The notes under the pieces: model-generated
The model's database searches: none
What the model was told of the DNA's origin: nothing
The model's input: only the letters and a program-made list of their open reading frames with translations
NCBI GenBank assembly: GCA_029378245.1
Contig: JARKIF010000003.1
Location: 1,674,001 to 1,738,000 of the forward strand
From: Roridomyces roridus
Taxonomy: Eukaryota > Basidiomycota > Agaricomycetes > Agaricales > Mycenaceae
Direction: 5' to 3'
DNA length: 64,000 nucleotides
In this document: positions 1 through 13,929 of the stretch, in pieces
Layout of the letters: each line of letters opens with the position of its first letter
Position numbering within the stretch: the first letter of the stretch is position 1
Translations under genes and position numbers: made by a program

Positions 1-2001
1 AGACAGTGCGTTGACCGAGGTCATTGAGGTCCACAGCGTCGTCTGCCCCATGTATCGCATCTTCGAGCCCATTGTAGAGAGCCGCACGTAGCTTCGGCTG
101 GTTAAAGCGCAAGTACTGCAGCCGATTTTGATCTGCCGAGGCCCACATGTCCACCAGATAGCGCTGGAACAAACGGCCACCACGTAAAGGAGTAGAGAAT
201 TCACCCTCACGTGCATGAATCCTGTATGCAATGTACCGCGTCTGCGTGAGCCGCCGTGGTTTCTCCGCCTCCGGATCCTCCAGCTGGAGGTCTTGGTGCC
301 AGCCCGGCTCCCCGCGAGGAAACAGCAGAACGTAGTAGAGGGGAGTATAACCAGGATGGCGATCGCTGATGCGCTGCAGAGGACCATCTCGTCGTCTGAG
401 AATTATGTCCCTCGACTCCGCATTGGATTGATCACCTGGAAGAATAACAGCAACCTCGTCTGCTGTAGGCAAATTACCCCGACGGCGATGGACGTTCGGT
501 GCCGCCCGGAGCCTGACAACAGCCTCGTCTGTATCCGGGTGCTGGCGTAAGACCTCGTGTGCGTGCATGTAGATGGGCGCGTATTGATGATTCGCCGTTA
601 TCACATTTTGCAGCAGTTCCATGGTGTCTCGACGCAAATTGCTGTTGTTTTGCATTCGGTAGTCGAGAGCAGCGCGGGGCTCGAAGATGTACAGCTGGGC
701 GTATATAGGCTGCTGACCCTGCGAGGGAATGAGAGCGCCCGCGCGGTGGCAGAGCTCGCCTTGAATCTTGAATACCGGAGGCCCACCGCCGCGGTTCACC
801 GACTGATCCTCCTTGACCCCGAGAGAAGTGAAGGAAAGGGCGATATTGTACTGCCACATGTTGAGGCGAAACTCTTTTGACTGAGCATCATCGCCCTGAA
901 GCAGCTGGAGTAGGGGAGCTGGGGGAGGTTCAAGATCAGCAATTTGAACCTTCCCGTGGTCGCAGCATGACCCAAACTTGGGTGCACCCAGGGAAGAATC
1001 GGTTATCTTCTCATCCATCCAATGGAGAGCTTTGCAGTGGCGACACTTGACATTCATGCGGCCAAGGTCATGTCGAGCCGCAGGTTCCGTGTATGGACGA
1101 CGCGCTGGAGGGAGTCTGCGCAGCTGAGCAGCAGTCAGTGCAGGGGGTGCTGACAACCACGTCAGCATCCATTGTAAAAGATGCCAAAGAAAAAAAGAGA
1201 CATACCTGGCGGTCTCGGTTGGATTGCACGCACAGGAGCATTTCCCCGCCCACGTCCGCGTGTCTGGCCCCGCCCCCGCCCCCGCCCACGGCCACGGCCC
1301 CGACCGCGGCCGGCTTGAGGAACAATCTGACCCGGCTCATCTTCGGATGCTTGATTGGGCTCTTCATCGCGCGGTAGGTTTTGCAGTGTACGCAGAGGTG
1401 GAACGCGAATCACCAGTCTAGGAGGAGGAGGATCCTGCACAGGCTGCTGTACCCGCGGAGGCAAACGTATCACCAGCCTCTCAATCGGCGGCGGTGGCAG
1501 CGGAGCTTGAAGAGTATTGGCGGCCCCGCTCCTTGCTTGTTGTTGACGCGCCAGTTGGCCGAGAGCACGTCTGGAAGGGCCCGCCTGCCCCGTTGGTGGC
1601 GGAGTTGGGAGTGCCAATTGGGCTGCTGGAAGACGGGCACCCCGACGGCCATTCGGTGCTTCCTGAGACACGGGTGTCAAGAGACCTTGCGGCTGCTGGG
1701 AAACAGTCAGATAACAGTGAGGAACTGACAAATTGAGGCTCACCCTGGATGATTGCGGCGTCGGTGACGGTGGACGATTCTCTTGGGGCACGGGATGTGG
1801 GATACGACGGCGTCGGCGACTCGGGGTCTCTTGGAGCGCTGCCTGACGTTGGCGTTCGGCGTCCCTATGTCCTTCCCGCTCTTGCTCCAAGGAAGATAGT
1901 TCTGGGGGCGGCAGTCTTTCATTGGTCAGATTTTGAAAGGGAGCTCGCGAGGGACGCGGTGAACGACGTTGTTGGGAGGTGCTTGCATACGGCGGCTGCA
2001 T
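1..2001 (-). CDS. Helitron replicase/helicase, N-terminal part (partial)
   Basis: Helitron proteins nick and copy DNA by rolling-circle replication. Exon 1 (1206-2001) encodes a Pro/Arg/Gln-rich leader ending in a Gly-Arg repeat near 1220-1260. A GT-AG intron (1150-1205) joins exon 2 (1149 to the left edge), which stays open. Exon 2 begins the Helitron-like N-terminal domain: a CxxC motif (KCRHCKALHW near 1030-1050), then FGSCCDHGKV, the block ending CHRAGALIP, and YAPIYMHAHEVL. These are hallmarks of fungal Helitrons. The first in-frame ATG is at 2001; the frame is open to 2130 without an earlier ATG, so a 5' exon is possible. No stop lies within the visible 1.15 kb of exon 2, which fits a young or still intact copy. 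The catalytic HUH and helicase parts lie outside the window. Confidence 0.82.
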
Positions 2002-2130
2002 GGCATTTTGCCTGGCCTGGCGAGAGCTTCGGGTGGGTCGTTTTGCCAGAGAGGGAGAGGATGGAGTTGGAGGAAGCCCGGTCCTGTAGCAAGGTGAGGA
2101 ATAGTGGAAAGAAATAGATCTGCGACGCAC
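1..2130 (-). mobile_element. Helitron rolling-circle transposon, 5' part (runs off left edge)
   Basis: The minus strand carries the N-terminal half of a Helitron replicase/helicase gene (next entry). The element must continue left of base 1, because the Rep HUH motifs and the helicase domain have not yet been reached. I could not find its 5' terminus (a TC end next to a host A), so the right-hand boundary is only a minimum set by the open frame. The 1 kb up to the next gene may include the element's 5' leader. Confidence 0.75.
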
Positions 2131-3138
2131 ATTACAGCCTATCCGAGCGATCGTGTTTGTCCAAGGGCCGTCTCCTCAAGCCAGGTGAGTGATAGGATGC
2201 CAACGGCTGAGGTAGAAAGCGAGGAGAAAACAGAGGAAGGACAAAATCACAACACCATGTAACAGCTCAGACCAATTGGGGCACAAAAGGAAACGTGAAA
2301 TGCGTGTTATTAAGGCTTACAGCGAAGAACAGGTCGTTTTTATCTACGGCGGGTCGTATTTGCGGGAAGAACGACGCGATTCCATGAACGACGGGGATGT
2401 CACTTTTGAGGATTCTCGGGTGGAACGACGACGACGACGGAATTCGTGGATGTCAAGTAGCTTCAGAGCGTTGGGATGGCGCATTTCCCGAGAGAGAGGG
2501 GGGAAGAGCCAGAGGCCACTGCCCGAGAGGAGTAGGTAGAGTGGACGCGCTTGTTTGTGCAAGCGTGCCCAAACGTCAAGAAGCTGGACGACGACCTACC
2601 AAACACGTTATACCGCCTGGATTTTGGCACGGTTTTGACTCAGTTGGGTTTAAAAGCATGTATTCACTCTGGAGCTCGGATTTCAAGCGAGAGGAACGGT
2701 GGACTATCGAGAATGAGCTGACCCAAAGCGAGCCTGCGATCTGATTGGCTGATATCCCTCTTACGTGACCCGTCTCTTTTGTATGTTTAGATCGGAGACT
2801 GACGTCAACAGCGCCGGAAGACGTCAGAGTCAATTGCTCTCGATCGGGAGCCGCTCAGAAAATCCACAGATTCGAGTGGACGTAATATCCTGTTTTATTC
2901 TGCTGAGTCGTCCTTGAGTTCTGAGAGAACGAATGAGAAATTGCCAGGAAATTGCTGGGCCGCAATGTATCGCCACCGCAGATCCAATTTTCGACGTTTC
3001 GGAGGGTCTTCGTCGAAGCTTCTTCATCCGCATCCGTGTCTTGGAGGTACCAGCTTCTCTCTGATCCGTCAGCAATGTCCTCAGATAGCCTTATTATGGC
3101 GCGACTGCAGCTCTAGCGTTCTACCTCCGTCCACGACC
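2131..3138. other. Intergenic stretch, no gene recognised
   Basis: About 1 kb between the Helitron open frame and the aldo-keto reductase. Open frames here are short, rich in Arg and without family resemblance. It may hold the Helitron 5' leader plus the promoter of the reductase. I see no clear repeat or RNA gene. Confidence 0.5.
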
Positions 3139-4454
3139 ATGCCATTCGGTACAGTCACCTTGAACGACGGCAAGAAGGTCTGGGTTCTCCAAATTCACCA
3201 TTCCCAAACTAATGTTCATAGATTCCCGCCATTGCCTTTGGTAGAGTCCATTCAGCCACGCTGGGAACCTCTAAGAGCTCGTCGTAGGCACGGGAAGCAT
3301 CTACAAGTTCCAGGATGTCACCCAGCTCGTGCATCAGGCACTTGACGCGGGTTTCTGGCACATAGATACCGCCCAGTGTGCGTGTTACTTACCCCCTATC
3401 CTTCCTTTTGCTCACAGACAGCAGACTACCAGACAGAAGGCACGTATCTTGACTACTTTGACGCGCACCTTTCCAACGCGGTATGCAGCTTACATCGGCC
3501 AGGCCATCCACGAGAGCGGACTCGCTCGGGACGAGTTGTATATTACCACCAAACTCGGTCCGGGCGAAGTGCACGTCGAGGAGCAACTGAAAAAAAGTCT
3601 AGCCAACGTCCGTGCCGCGTCCCTTGGTTTCCCGTTCCAACCTATTGCCTACAGCTTCGCGTCTCCTACCTCGATCTCTACCTCATCCACCAGCCCAATT
3701 ATACTCCTGACCTCGACGGCGTCTGGAGGCAGTTCGAGGCCCTTCAAAAAGACGGGCTAATCAAGTTCGTCATTCTCTCTTCCGCGGACCCAGTTTCACC
3801 CTCGTTTCACAGGAGCATCGGTGTCAGCAACTTTTCCCTCGAACAGTTACAGAGTCTAGTCAAGAATGGCCGCGTTCTCCCCACAATTAACCAAATAGAG
3901 CTTCACCCGTACAACTACGCCCGACAGAAGGCGATCATCGAGTGGGCAGCCGAACGCGGGATCGTAACCGAGGCGTATAGTAGCTTGAGGTCCGCTTCCT
4001 TCCTTTCGGTTCATCATTATCCCAACTAGACCCAATTTTAGCTCGATAACCAAATTCCCCGGTGGTCCCGTCGACGCCCCCGTCGCCGCAGCAGCCGAAC
4101 GCCTCGGCATAACACCAACTCAAGTGTTACTTTCCTGGGTGCGCGCCAAAGGCGCCGTCATCGTCACCACTACCTCAAGCAAGGCTCGTCTGCAAGAATA
4201 TCTTGCCGTTGGAGATCTGCGTGAGTTCTCCTTATACTAGATCTCTTCTTAGCTCACATATCCCAGCGGCTCTTCCCGAATCTGATATCGCCGCCATTGA
4301 CGCAGCAGGTGCCCGTGGACCGCCAGGGATCCTCGATTACCGCGCTCTCAGCGTCCGCGGTGCGAGTCTGAGTCTGAAGACGGCTTTGCTGGCGTTACTG
4401 GTGCTCGTGTTCAGTGCTGGGTTGTTATTCCGCGGCTGCCATCGTTTGGACTAG
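3139..4454 (+). CDS. Aldo-keto reductase with C-terminal hydrophobic tail
   Basis: Predicted NAD(P)H-dependent aldo-keto reductase of the TIM-barrel family, reducing carbonyl substrates. Nine exons (3139-3177, 3222-3240, 3288-3377, 3422-3439, 3489-3607, 3655-3764, 3813-3989, 4042-4220, 4267-4454) keep one frame and give 312 residues. Family signs: AFGTGSIYK, the catalytic Asp in HIDTAQ followed by a Tyr (SDYQTE), the active-site Lys in YITTKL, then LDLYLIHQP, IGVSNFS and QIELHPY. The splice producing QTE-AYIGQAI needs a GC donor at 3440. The last exon adds a strongly hydrophobic segment of about 18 residues (LALLVLVFSAGLL) ending in a short polar tail, which suggests a tail anchor. Two exons are only 18-19 nt. 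Substrate unknown. Confidence 0.88.
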
Positions 4455-4761
4455 TTAAAACGATTGTATCTTCAACAGAATAATATATACGTGCTCCAAA
4501 TACGAATATCTTATAGATATATATGATGTGCCTGTGGGTAGGTGTGCAGATGACGGACCAAGCCGACGAGAGAGTGAGTGATAGAGAAATCCAAATCCGA
4601 TCCAGTAACGAAAGCAAGCAATATAGCGAGGTGGTAGTATACGATATAGTTCTACAGAGATAGTGAGTGTGATGATGCATACGGATGGAAACCGAAATAT
4701 TAAATGAGTGGCGAGAGGTGGTCGATTAGGATTGGGATTATATGAGAATGTGGGATAGCGA

Positions 4762-6974
<2,213 letters not shown>

Positions 6975-7286
6975 TGTGGTGTAGAATGAGTGTACTGCTC
7001 GAGAAAGGACCTGCTTTCGAGGATGTGGAGGTAGCAGAGAGAGTTGCAGATCTTGGTCATTTGAAATTGATCGTAGCTAATGATGGCCGAAGGGAAATCA
7101 GAGCAAAGTGATTTTGAGCGGAAGTGCCAAAGATATTTGCCACTGATTTGCCGTGAGATTGATCGGACCTGTTTGGGACCTGTCAACTCCACATGGGCCG
7201 CTTAGCCGCTTACTGATCATATATGACATTCCACGGCCCGTCGCTGCAAACTTTCTCAGTGCTCGCTCAAGTTGCTCCCGACCATC
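6975..7286. promoter_or_regulatory. Divergent promoter region, YPK1-like kinase / ABC transporter
   Basis: The 312 bp between two divergent start codons must hold both promoters and 5' leaders. I see no convincing TATA box or binding-site cluster. The assignment rests on position only. Confidence 0.55.
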
Positions 7287-10200
7287 ATGTCTGCCACCAA
7301 CTCGGTGCAAGACGAAAAGGCCGCCGTGAAGCCTTCACCGCCCGTCAAGAAACGCGGATTCTTCAACCGAAAGGACAAGGTCGATGAGACGGTCAAGCAG
7401 GATGTCGACTCGGAAACCACAGAGGTCGACGTCGAGCCCGTTGAGGCTCCTATTGTCCCCGTCTCCTTCTTCGAGCTCTTTCGCTTTTCCACCCCCTTCG
7501 AGCTGTTCCTCGACTCTATCGGCTTCTTCGCTGCTGTCTGTGCCGGTGCTGCTCAGGTTCGTCGTTGCCCTTGTATCATTTTCATCGTGCTCACGCCTAG
7601 GCAGCCAATGATGACCATTCTCTTCGGAAATCTCGTCAATCAGTTTGTTACCTTCCAAGTAACCGTCAACGGATTAGATTCAAGTAATTCAACTATCGCC
7701 GACGCAGCCCAAGCAGCACTTCCCGGGGTGGCCCACAACTTCAGGCACGAAGCTGGACTACTCGCCACCTATCTCACCGTTATTGGTGTTGGCATGTTCG
7801 TGTGCACTTATACCTACATGTATGACGCGATTTGCATTTCATTTCCTTGCGAGCTAACCGAGTTCCACAGGTTCCTTTATGTATACACGGCCGAGGTTAA
7901 CGCCAAACGCATTCGGGAACGGTATCTTAAGGCCGTGATGCGGCAAGATATTCAATACTTTGATAAAGTCGGCGCGGGCGAGGTCGCAACGCGCATTTCA
8001 ACGGACACTCATCTCGTGCAACAAGGGATTTCGGAAAAAGTTGCTCTCGTTGTCAATTTCCTTTCGGCCTTCGCCACTGGATTCATTGGTAAGCGCTTAT
8101 TTTCATCTTTCAAGCTCTCGCGCCGACCCGCTCCCCTAGTGGCTTATGTCCGAAACTGGCGACTCGCTCTTGCCATGACGTCGATCCTGCCGTGCATTGG
8201 AATGACCGGCGCCGTCATGAACAGAGCTATTGGACGCTACATGCAGTATGTGTGCCATTTTTTTCGTTTTCGGACATACCCTCAACTATCTTTAGACTTT
8301 CTCTCAAGCACATTGCCGAGGCTGGCACCATTGCGGAAGAAGTCATTTCCACCATTAGAACCGCGCAAGCATTTGGCACACAGAAGATTCTCGCGGATCT
8401 GTATGATGCCCACATCGAGCAAGCACACCAGGCCGACGCAAAGGCTGCCGTGTGGCATGGAGGCGGATTGTCGATCTTTTTCTTCATAATTTACTCAGCA
8501 TATGCGCTTGCATTCAGCTTTGGAACCACGCTCATCGACGAAGGCCATGCATCTGCAGGCGCTGTGATCAACGTGTTCATGGCCATCCTCATCGGCAGCT
8601 TTTCTTTGGGTTCGTCGTTATCTGTCCCTAATCTCCACGTGACTTACCATCCCTCAGCACTGCTTGCCCCTGAGATGCAAGGTACGCGAACTCGCTAAAA
8701 TTACTTCCGTAAATTCACCATCTTTAGCAATCAACAACGGTCGGGGTGCCGCGGCCAAGTTGTTTGCGACCATTGACCGTGTTCCGGCCATCGACAGTGC
8801 AGACGAATCAGGTCTCAAGCCTGACCACGTCAACGGGGACATTGTTCTTGAGGACGTCCGCTTTAGCTATCCGTCGCGTCCCACAGTACCCGTTGTCAAG
8901 GGCATTTCCCTGCGATTCCCTGCCGGCAAGACGGCTGCTCTCGTTGGCGCGTCTGGTTCTGGGAAATCGACCATCATCGCCCTCGTAGAACGATTCTATG
9001 ACCCAACCAGCGGCTCTGTCACCGTGGACGGCATCAACGTCAAGGACCTCAATCTCAAGTGGCTGCGCTCACAAATTGGGCTTGTATCTCAAGAGCCCAC
9101 CCTGTTCGCCACCACGATCAAAGGCAATGTCGCCCACGGTCTCATCAACACGCCGTATGAGCATGCCTCCGAGGAGGAGAAGTTTGCTATGATCAAGGAG
9201 GCTTGCATCAAGGCCAACGCGGACGGGTTCATTTCCAATCTCACGAACGGCTACGATACGGTGAGTTCCTTCCATGTCTTTGAGGCTTAAACTTGATACA
9301 CATCTCAGATGGTCGGTGAACGCGGATTCCTACTCTCTGGCGGTCAGAAACGTATGGTTTGGTCTCCTTATTTGAAAGCTTTATTCATTCATCTGTCTTA
9401 GAACGTGTTGCGATTGCTCGGGCCATCGTCTCGGATCCCCGTATCCTGTTGCTTGATGAAGCTACGAGTGCCCTCGACACCCAATCCGAGGGTGTTGTGC
9501 AGGACGCTTTGTACGTCTGATATCTAAATTTTATTTCCCCTTCTCATTGCATGCACAGGGACAAGGCTTCCTCCGGCCGTTGCGTCATCACCATTGCCCA
9601 CAGATTGTCCACGATCAAAGATGCTGATCAAATATTCGTGATGGGTGACGGCCTCGTTCTCGAGCAGGGCACGCATAATGAGCTTCTCAACAACGAGAAC
9701 GGCGCGTACGCCAAGCTGGTTCAAGCACAGAGGCTACGCGAGGCAAAGGACAATGCGGCTGGTACCACCGAGGATGACACCAAGGAAGCTGAGGAAATGG
9801 AAAAGGCTCTCCGCGAGGAAATTCCACTTGGACGCAAGAACACTGGGCAGCACTCGCTTGCTAGTGAGCTCATTGAGAAACGGCTCCAAGAGCATCGTTC
9901 GGAAGAAGAGGATTTCAATCTTTTTTATCTGTTCAAGCGCATGGGGCGTCTTAATCGCGCTGGTTGGAGGAAGTACTTTATTGGTGGGATCGCGGCCGTG
10001 CTCACAGGTTGCGTATTCCCCGCCTTCGGTATTGTTTATGGTGCGTGTAGTTTGCATCACGGACTTTCAAGCGATTCTGACTACTGCACAGCCAAGGGTA
10101 TCACCGGGTTCTCCCTGGAGGGGCATGCGCGCCGTCACGCTGGTGATCGCAACGCTCTTTGGTTCTTCATTATCGCCATCCTCTCCACTGTTTGCATCGG

Positions 10201-12300
10201 TGTTCAGAACTATCTCTTTGCATCGACCGCAGCCACGTTGACGAATAAACTGAGATCCCTCAGCTTCCGGGCTATTCTTCGTCAAGACAGTGGGTGCATA
10301 CACCCGTCGTACCTGCCTTTTCTAACGTTTCTACAGTCGAGTTTTTCGACAAGGATGAAAACAGTGCTGGAGGTCTGACGTCCACGCTCAGCGACAATCC
10401 CCAAAAGGTTAATGGACTTGCCGGTATCACATTGGGCGCGTGAGTCGATTCTATTCTGATTCAGGGTCTGCTTCTCATCCTTTCACAAAGCATTGTGCAG
10501 AGTATCTCTACTCTCGTTGCTGGCGCCATCATCGGTATTTCGATCTTCTGGAAAGTTGGGCTCATTGGACTTGGTTTGTGATCCGTTATATTTTCATGGC
10601 CAACGCTAAAAAAGTTCCCAGCTTGTAGCCCCGCTTTGGTTTCAGCGGGTTACATCCGTCTGGTACGTTTAAAATGCGTTTAAAATATTGGTTCTGCATG
10701 TACAGACGACTCACGTGATCATCAGCGCGTCGTGGTCCTCAAGGATCAGAGAAACAAGAAGGCCCACGAAGCTTCTGCTCAAATTGCCTGTGAAGCTGCC
10801 GCGGCTATCCGCACCGTCGCGTCTTTGACCCGCGAAGACGACTGCTGCAACCTGTACAGCAAGAGTTTAGAAGAACCCATGCGCCAATCGAACCGGACCG
10901 CCGTCTGGAGTAACTTTTTGTACTCTCTCTCACAGAGTATGATCTTCTTTGTCATCGCGCTCGTCTTCTGGTTTGGCGCAACTCAAGTATCAGAGCGCAA
11001 AGCGAGCACGTTCCAGTTCTTCGTTGGTCTGATGGTGGGTGGAGCTCATTATTTGGAACACAACTGAACCTGTATCCTCTAGTCTGCGACGTTCTCTTCC
11101 ATTCAAGCAGGCAACGTGTTTTCTTTCGTTCCGGATATGTCTTCTGCCAAGGGCGCGGCTTCCGACATCATCAGGCTTTTGGATTCGGTCCCCGAGATGG
11201 ACGCAGAATCAACGGCGGGCAAGAAAATTGACACTGCGACTGTGAAAGGCCACCTTCGTCTCGAGGGCATTCACTTCCGGTACCCCACGCGACCGGGTGT
11301 TCGCGTTCTTCGCGATTTGTCTATTCAGGCCGAGCCCGGCACTTATGTTGCTCTGGTTGGAGCTAGTGGTTCTGGCAAGAGTACTGTGTAGGTCTTACGC
11401 ACTGTCTGGCTTGCAAAGGCTGACCGTTCTCAAGGATTCAAATGCTCGAACGTTTCTATGATCCCTTAGCGGGAGAAATCTACGTGCGTCAAACCAATGA
11501 TCTTCTTATTCGAGCTAAACCTTCCTCATTAGCTGGATGGCGAACGAATTTCGGAGCTGAACCTGACAGAGTATCGGAAGCAGATTGCGCTTGTTTCACA
11601 AGAGCCTACGCTTTATGCCGGGACTGTCCGCTTCAATATTCTTTTGGGGGCCATTAAGCCACACGAGGAGGTGACGCAAGAGGATATCGAGCAAGCCTGC
11701 CGCAACGCCAATATCCTGGAATTCATCCAATCCTTGCCCGAGTAGGTTCAGTGTCCTTGCCACCACCCCCATGCTTATCGTTTTGCAGTGGATTTGACAC
11801 TGAGGTCGGCGGCAAAGGCTCCCAGCTCTCTGGTGGTCAGAAACGTGAGATTCACAGACCAAGTTCATGAATTTACCTTTAACCACGTGCTGTAGAACGT
11901 ATTGCGATTGCCCGAGCTCTACTACGCAATCCCAAGGTTCTTCTCCTTGATGAGGTCGGTCATTATTTCATCTGAATTTTGCTCGCGTTTAATTGCGTGT
12001 GTCAGGCAACGAGCGCGCTCGATTCCAACTCGGAGAAGGTGGTCCAGGCTGCTCTTGATCAAGCAGCCAAGGGCAGAACTACCATCGCCATCGCCCATCG
12101 TTTATCGACCATCCAGAACGCGAACAGGATGTGCGTTTTTCATATCCTCGGTCGCGAGAACATCCTGGTTGACCATCTTTCGCAGCTACTTCATCAAGGA
12201 AGGCCGGGTCAGCGAATCCGGCACTCACGACCAGTTGTTGTCGCGACGGGGAGACTATTACGAGTATGTACAGTTGCAGGCTCTGAGCAAGAGGGAGTAG
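7287..12300 (+). CDS. ABCB-type multidrug transporter (full-length, two TMD-NBD halves)
   Basis: Plasma-membrane ATP-driven exporter of the P-glycoprotein/Pmd1 type, about 1,300 residues over many exons. A Lys-rich cytosolic N-terminus precedes TMD1 (hydrophobic stretches near 7500-7560, 7770-7830, 8040-8240, 8460-8600). NBD1: Walker [10 protein letters not shown] near 8950, signature LSGGQKQ split by an intron at about 9351, Walker [14 protein letters not shown]-loop AHRLSTI. TMD2 spans about 9980-11130. NBD2: Walker [10 protein letters not shown] near 11370, LSGGQKQ again split by an intron, Walker [14 protein letters not shown] interrupted by an intron near 11955, and AHRLSTI. All ATPase motifs look intact in both halves. 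ATG 7287 is used because the longer frame begins only with TTG. Likely xenobiotic or lipophilic substrate export; the sequence does not show the substrate. Confidence 0.92.
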
Positions 12301-12428
12301 AGGACGTTAGAAGTAGCATATAATACAGCATGATACGGATTTCCATCATATAATAATTTTGGCCTTCGGAGTCCGAGTTGGTACCTGTTGACGGTATCGC
12401 AGCCACACGCGTGTTTTCGGCCACAACA

Positions 12429-13757
12429 ATGTCTGTGTCTCTGAACCCCAGCAATGCTCTTGGATTCAACAGTGGGTCTCTCCCCAGGCTCCAGCGCCCC
12501 GTCTCATCTTCCCAGGACCGCTTACCACCCTCGTTAAACGCTCCTTGACAATCACCAACCACAATTCTCAACCGGTGGCTTTCAAGGTCAAAACTACCGC
12601 TCCAAAGGTCATCCTGTCCCTCCCTGGGCTGGTAGGAAGCGTCCTGACCCTCGCTTCTAGTTGTATGCCGTCCGACCCAACTCTGGGCGAGTAGAGCCCG
12701 GCCAGAGCGTTGATGTGTCTGGTGCGTCATCTACGCGTGTTTCGGTCCAAAAAATCTGACCCCTCCGTTTGCCAGTCATGCTACAGCCGATGAAGGACGA
12801 GCCCCCGCTGAACACGAAATGCAAGGACAAGTTCTTGATTCAGAGCACGCTGATTACACCGGGCAAGGAGGCCATGCCGCTGGCGGACATTGTATGTGGC
12901 TCTTTGTGCACCGTGCGCGCAGCACACACTCAAATAATCGTTTCTTAGTGGACTGGGGCTGATGCAGCGGGCGAGGAGGGCAAAGTCCACCAGCAGAAAT
13001 TGAGGGTGGCGTATTTGCCACCAGAGGGCCAAACCCTTGTTGAGGAGGACGAGGAGCCGCACAACATGCCTACGGAATCGGTGATAGCGACGGGAGAGTC
13101 GGTGCGTGCTGCTGAAGAAATAGTATCCGTGGCGTTTTGCTAACATTCCAGCAGCGTTTCAACACGGTCCGCCAACCTCCAGCGGCCAACGGCGAGACTG
13201 CGGATGGGACCCAAACCGTTATTGCTCCTCGGGCCCATACTCCTCCAGCCGACTTTAGTGCAGCTGACGAAACCGAAGACCATCATTCCTTTGATGCGCC
13301 CGGTGTCATTGTCACGCCTCCCCAACCCTCCGAGCTTGTGCAGGCGCCAGAGCCAGAAACCGAATCTGCTCCCGCCCCTGCAGCATCCGTGCCAGAGCCG
13401 GAGCCGGAGCCTGTGGCTGAACCTGTTCCTGTGGTGGTACCTGCACCTGCACCTGCACCTGCTACTCGCACGCCTTCCGCACCAACACCTGCCACGCTGC
13501 CTACCCCTCTGCCGCCCGCGGAGGACTTTGCTGCCAAATATGCCGAAGCGCAGTCCGAGATTGAGAGACTGCGCGCATTGCTTGCTACGTCACAGCCTCC
13601 CGCGGAGCTTCGTCGCAGGACAAGAAGGCTATCGGACGAAGCTACGGCTGTGGACGTTGCTGTGCTCGAAGAAGCATCCATCCAAGAAGGCGTTCCTCTG
13701 CAAATCGTGGTTATCATTGCTCTTGGTGTCTTTATCACCACGTATCTCTTTTTCTAA
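12429..13757 (+). CDS. VAP/Scs2-like ER membrane protein (MSP domain)
   Basis: VAMP-associated protein that tethers the ER to other membranes by binding FFAT motifs. Roughly 350 residues. The N-terminal MSP domain spans about residues 1-125: SVSLNPSNALGF, LVKRSLTITNHNSQPVAFK, KLYAVRPNSGRVEPGQSV, MLQPMKDEPPLN, CKDKFLIQSTLITPG. It continues through a Pro/Ala/Glu-rich linker (13330-13520, low complexity), a short coiled coil (SEIERLRALLATSQ) and a C-terminal membrane anchor (QIVVIIALGVFITTYLFF) that ends the protein, the classical tail-anchored VAP layout. Five short introns are apparent. The linker is longer and more repetitive than in yeast Scs2. Convergent with the GDSL esterase, 172 bp apart. 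Confidence 0.93.
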
Positions 13758-13929
13758 AAAGTCGGACAGCTACTACTACTATGCCTACAATCCGTCTCAC
13801 TCTTGTGTTCTCGGTTATATTACGCGCCACGAAGTAGATAGACCGTGTACCACGCTCGTTCTTTTTTTTCTTATTCCTTCTCTGGAGCTCCTCAGTCTTT
13901 TCTTAAATACATATTTTATTTCTTTGTCT

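Noticed and set aside
2276..2562. Two overlapping short frames upstream of the reductase
   Set aside because: Low-complexity Arg/Ser composition from a purine-rich tract, with no recognisable domain.
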